Shown here: in pieces, positions 61,090 through 64,000 of the stretch | Layout of the letters: each line of letters opens with the position of its first letter | How positions within the stretch are numbered: the stretch's first letter is position 1 | NCBI GenBank assembly: GCA_050916095.1 | Contig: CP050901.1 | Span: 2,294,001-2,358,000 of the forward strand | DNA length: 64,000 nt | Origin: JANPCX01 sp050916095 | GTDB lineage: Bacteria > Pseudomonadota > Gammaproteobacteria > Burkholderiales > Burkholderiaceae_C | Direction of reading: 5' to 3' | The notes under the pieces: model-generated | What the model was told of the DNA's origin: nothing | Database searches by the model: none | The model's input: the letters and a program-made list of their open reading frames with translations, nothing else | Translations under genes and position numbers: made by a program

Positions 61090-63071
61090 CAGTTCAACTC
61101 CTTGAACGGGACGGCGTGGACTGACGTGCGGCCAGTCGCGTCGTCAAAGTCGAGCGAGTACTCAGCATTCGTAAAGGGCTTGAGCGTCTCATAGGCCAGC
61201 CCATCGACTTCCTGGTCGGTCGAAAGCACCACCACTTGGTGCGAAACGGTCGCGAAAAATCGCTTGATCAGTGCCGACCTGTGTTGCTGATCGAGGCGTG
61301 CGAGCGGCGTATCGACCACGACAGGGAATCGGCCCTTGCGCTCCTTGATCAAAGCACTGAGCACCGAGATGGCTAGAAGTTGGCGCTCGCCGGCGGACAG
61401 CCTGTCCATTGGCAATTCCTGCTCCTTGCCGTCCTCGATGAACACTCGGTAGGTCTTCGGGTCCACCATCACCCTTGCAATCAGATTGCGTTTGCGGAGC
61501 AGGTTGCGAAACTCCGTGGTGATCACCTCTGACAGCCACTGCGCCTTCGAGGCCAGCAGCCTGTCCTTGAAAATCATCAGCGTCTTCCGGGCACGGTTCG
61601 ACGCATCGAGACTCTTGGCCTCCAATGAACGATCCTTGAACTCTGTGCCCAGGCGCTCCTGCGCTGCGTTCAGCCTTGTACGAACATGGTTCAGGTGACT
61701 CTGCGCTTCGTCGATGCGTTGCGTGAGCCCGGCCAGGTGCGCTTCGGCTGCTGAAGCATCTTTGGAGCGAGCCTGCAGGGCCTTCAGAATCTCTCCGATC
61801 TGCTCTTCTGCAGGAATCTGCCCGATGTGTTGCTCAGCGCGATCCAACTCCGCCTGCGCCGACTGCAGGCGGTCGATCTCTTGCCTGAGCCTTAGAAGGC
61901 GATCATGGAGATGCCTTTCGGCATCTTTCGGTGGTGCGTCCTGCAACGGGGGGCCGCCCGCCTGGCGAGCCTTGCTGTAATTTTGCAAGTCTTCTGAGAG
62001 CACCTTGCGTACAGCTTCAACTGTTGCCTTTGGCACGGATGCCGCCAGCGATGACACCACCCGCTGGTCACGCTTCTTGAACTCTTGCCCAAGAAGCTTT
62101 GAATGGCGCATGTGCTGGTCTTGGTCCCAGGCATCGCGGTACTGAAGCCAAAGCTTCGGCAGCCATGCGATGGGCAAAACGGGGTCGGACATGATGTCGG
62201 CGAGGCTCACACGAGTCGCCTCAGCCCGCTCCTTACTGGCGACTACGGCGTTGCGAATATGGGCGGCTTGTTCGTATGCGCTAAGTCCGCGACGCTGCGC
62301 GTCTGCCGTGAATTTGTCGAGGGACACCTGCGCCCGCTCGGCAGCGTTTCGGGCGGCGGCCTGCTCTTGCGTCAACTTCTGGAGAGTGTCCTCCAGGTCT
62401 TTGACCTGGACTTCCCAGGTGGCAAGGCTCGCTCGCGCCGCCTCGAACTCAGATGATGAGTTCTTGTTCTTGAGCGCGGCGCGTCGTTCTAGGGCCTTCA
62501 AGTCGTTGCCAAGCGATTCGATACCACCGATCCCCAGGAAGACCTCAGTTGCCCTCTTGAGCAGTTCAGGCAAGCGCTCAGGGTTGGCCAAGGCCTCGAT
62601 TTTTTCGCCGTCGAACAGAAACAGCTGAACCAGTTCGGCCGGAAGAATCGCGCCAATGAACTCGTCCCATGACTGGGAAAAGTCAATATCTTTGCTGCCG
62701 CCTTCGAAGATGCTCAGATCTTCAGCAAGGTCTTCGGCCTTGCGGCGCCACTCGCGCCGAACCGTGAGATGACGGCGTGAGCCGCTGATCTCGACGATCA
62801 CCCCGATCTCGACCACCGCACTGCCGCTGGCATCCTTTCGCAGCAGCCCAAGTAGCAACTGCTCGTACTCCGAGCGTCGCATGCCGTTGATGGCCTTGTG
62901 TCCGTACAGCCCCACCTGCAGAGCGGTCAAGAGCGTCGTCTTGCCGCTGCCATTCAGTGCCTTGACGAGGATGACGGGTCGCCCACCACTGATGCTGAGG
63001 TCTAGGGTTTGTCGCTCACGAAACGGTCCGAGGTTCTCAATCGAGATATTTGATATTGTTATTTTTGCCAT
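61089..63071 (-). CDS. dndD: DNA sulfur modification protein DndD (SMC-like ATPase)
   Basis: A 660-residue ATPase of the SMC/Rad50-like family. Walker A ALNGSGKTTLLTAL is at residues 38-51; a long coiled coil spans ~180-520 (TLQKLTQEQAAARNAAERAQ); the C-terminal ABC signature is LSAGERQLLAIS (~557), Walker B FPVVVDTPLARLDQQHRS, and the H-switch region QVVVLSTDQEVDG. It has the NI-x-x-I-x-N-x-G-P-F start typical of DndD. DndD is thought to provide the energy or DNA structural change for sulfur insertion. The gene lies 4 bases after dndC and overlaps dndE by one base. Confidence 0.95.
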   Translation of the reverse strand: MAKITISNISIENLGPFRERQTLDLSISGGRPVILVKALNGSGKTTLLTALQVGLYGHKAINGMRRSEYEQLLLGLLRKDASGSAVVEIGVIVEISGSRRHLTVRREWRRKAEDLAEDLSIFEGGSKDIDFSQSWDEFIGAILPAELVQLFLFDGEKIEALANPERLPELLKRATEVFLGIGGIESLGNDLKALERRAALKNKNSSSEFEAARASLATWEVQVKDLEDTLQKLTQEQAAARNAAERAQVSLDKFTADAQRRGLSAYEQAAHIRNAVVASKERAEATRVSLADIMSDPVLPIAWLPKLWLQYRDAWDQDQHMRHSKLLGQEFKKRDQRVVSSLAASVPKATVEAVRKVLSEDLQNYSKARQAGGPPLQDAPPKDAERHLHDRLLRLRQEIDRLQSAQAELDRAEQHIGQIPAEEQIGEILKALQARSKDASAAEAHLAGLTQRIDEAQSHLNHVRTRLNAAQERLGTEFKDRSLEAKSLDASNRARKTLMIFKDRLLASKAQWLSEVITTEFRNLLRKRNLIARVMVDPKTYRVFIEDGKEQELPMDRLSAGERQLLAISVLSALIKERKGRFPVVVDTPLARLDQQHRSALIKRFFATVSHQVVVLSTDQEVDGLAYETLKPFTNAEYSLDFDDATGRTSVHAVPFKELN

Positions 63072-63074
63072 AAC

Positions 63075-64000
63075 TCATGCAATTACTGCCGCCGCGTCGG
63101 ACGCGTCTCCGTCTTGCTCCTTGGTCGAAACTCCAGAGAGAGCGAACTCCAAGGCTTCGCCCTCGTTGCGGAAAGCGTAGTGCCGTAGGACACCTTCCAA
63201 GCGGTCCAGATGCTTGGACCGCTTGTGCGATTCGATCGTCTGGAACTGGACAGCAAGAAGGCTTCTTGTGAGCTTGTAGAGCTCCTGCGCCGCGTCCGAA
63301 TCGACCTCATTGGCAACCTGCTCAAGCAACGCCAGGTCGGACGCATCCAGAGGTGACTGCTCAAGGTCTTTTCCCGGGTACTGAACGCCAAAGACTTCCG
63401 TGTAGATGTGCGGTACGAGGTCTTCGATCTCGCCCTTCTCTTCAACCCATAGGCGCCTGATCTCGTCAAGTTCATCAATCGATATCAGCTCAATCAGCTG
63501 AGTCCCCTGCTTCTGGTCTGCATTGCGAACCACCCTCTGGGTCAACAGAAGCTCGCGGAGTAGCTCAGCACGGCGTGCTTGCGTGTAGGGGCCATGCACA
63601 AGCTCACCGTGAAAAACTGTCAGGCGACCGTTCATGCGGCGGAAGTCGCGCACCGAGCGGTCTTCGACCGCAAGGTTCTTGTTGCGGAAGTCCAGGATGG
63701 GCTGCATCCATTGCTTCTGCTCGTCGTTCTGAACCATGGCCTGCATGGACTTGTCCTGCGTCACCATGGTGCAGACGTAGCATCCGAAGCGGCTATCGCC
63801 GCAACTAGGAGTGGATGTATCGACGACGATGGGGCACTCGGCGTCTGGCGTTGCGCCGCGGTAGATGCTGAACAGTTCCTGGTTGTCGATACCCCAGGGA
63901 TTCTTCTGTGTGATCAGGTACTCCCACACATCGTCGCTGGTCCAGCTCTCAATGGGGGGGTAGACCCAGACCCGAGACAGGCGCGGGTCCTTGTTCTTGC
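63075..64000 (-). CDS. dndC: DNA sulfur modification protein DndC (PAPS reductase-like), C-terminal part
   Basis: The frame is open to the right edge; the N-terminal PP-loop lies outside. The visible ~308 residues start KNKDPRLSRVWVYPPIESWT, then DDVWEYL and NPWGIDNQELFSIYRGATPD, and contain CGDSRFGCYVCTMVTQDKSM, whose Cys residues fit the 4Fe-4S cluster of DndC. DndC works with the cysteine desulfurase DndA/IscS to activate sulfur for DNA phosphorothioation. The first-Met position 63929 (GTG) is internal, not a start. dndB would be expected upstream, beyond the window. Confidence 0.93.
   Translation of the reverse strand, partial: KNKDPRLSRVWVYPPIESWTSDDVWEYLITQKNPWGIDNQELFSIYRGATPDAECPIVVDTSTPSCGDSRFGCYVCTMVTQDKSMQAMVQNDEQKQWMQPILDFRNKNLAVEDRSVRDFRRMNGRLTVFHGELVHGPYTQARRAELLRELLLTQRVVRNADQKQGTQLIELISIDELDEIRRLWVEEKGEIEDLVPHIYTEVFGVQYPGKDLEQSPLDASDLALLEQVANEVDSDAAQELYKLTRSLLAVQFQTIESHKRSKHLDRLEGVLRHYAFRNEGEALEFALSGVSTKEQDGDASDAAAVIA

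Noticed and set aside
1..64000. CRISPR arrays, rRNA and tRNA genes
   Set aside because: No regularly spaced short repeats, no rRNA sequence and no tRNA-like cloverleaf were recognised when reading the window; short tRNA genes could have been missed.

Overview
The window reads as the chromosome of a betaproteobacterium of the order Burkholderiales, most likely the family Comamonadaceae. The evidence is the cbb3 oxidase cluster ccoI-S-N-O-Q-P-G next to fnr and hemN, the block selO-msrB-yciB-bolA-ppiC, and seven scattered copies of a REP-like inverted repeat (arms close to CCGTTCGGGCTGAGC / GCTCAGGGCGAACGG). This placement is inferred from gene content; no rRNA or tRNA gene was found in the window.

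Layout. 1-974 is the 3' end of an IS66-family element that has cut off the 5' part of a DUF1223 gene. 1.5-4.4 kb holds small genes and a divergent SDR/LysR pair. 4.5-9.7 kb is a branched-chain-amino-acid-type ABC transporter operon (binding protein, livH, livM, livG, livF); its binding protein is frameshifted and LivF has Arg in place of the Walker A Lys, so the operon may be decaying. 9.8-15.1 kb is conserved housekeeping (selO, msrB, yciB, bolA, parvulin isomerase, LolD-like ATPase, tesA-like esterase).

15.2-30.7 kb is the most unusual region. Two very large proteins (1576 and 2221 residues) share an almost identical central region but end in different domains: a PP-loop ATP-pyrophosphatase-like domain in the first and an ADP-ribosyltransferase-like domain in the second. 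A LysR/nitrilase-like divergent pair lies between them, and a GNAT acetyltransferase and a small Gly/Ala-rich protein follow. This looks like a modular effector or toxin family with exchangeable C-terminal tips. No immunity gene is obvious.

30.9-43.8 kb is microaerobic respiration: icd, a TauE/SafE-like membrane protein, hemN, fnr, a FixH-like protein, ccoG and the complete ccoNOQP oxidase with ccoS and ccoI. Three FNR-type boxes sit upstream of hemN, ccoN and ccoI, so the local Fnr probably controls this block. A J-domain-like protein and a secreted protein of unknown function follow.

46.4-64 kb is a defence island broken up by insertion sequences. It contains an AbiE-type toxin-antitoxin operon with two inverted-repeat operators, an SF2 helicase translationally coupled to a ParB-like protein, a truncated IS5-like transposase, a nest of IS66 copies (one inserted inside another with a perfect 8-bp duplication, plus a 57-bp remnant and a third copy), and then dndE, dndD and the 3' part of dndC, a DNA phosphorothioation operon running off the right edge. 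Unequal outer flanks of the IS66 nest indicate that DNA between the helicase/ParB pair and dndE was lost or rearranged.
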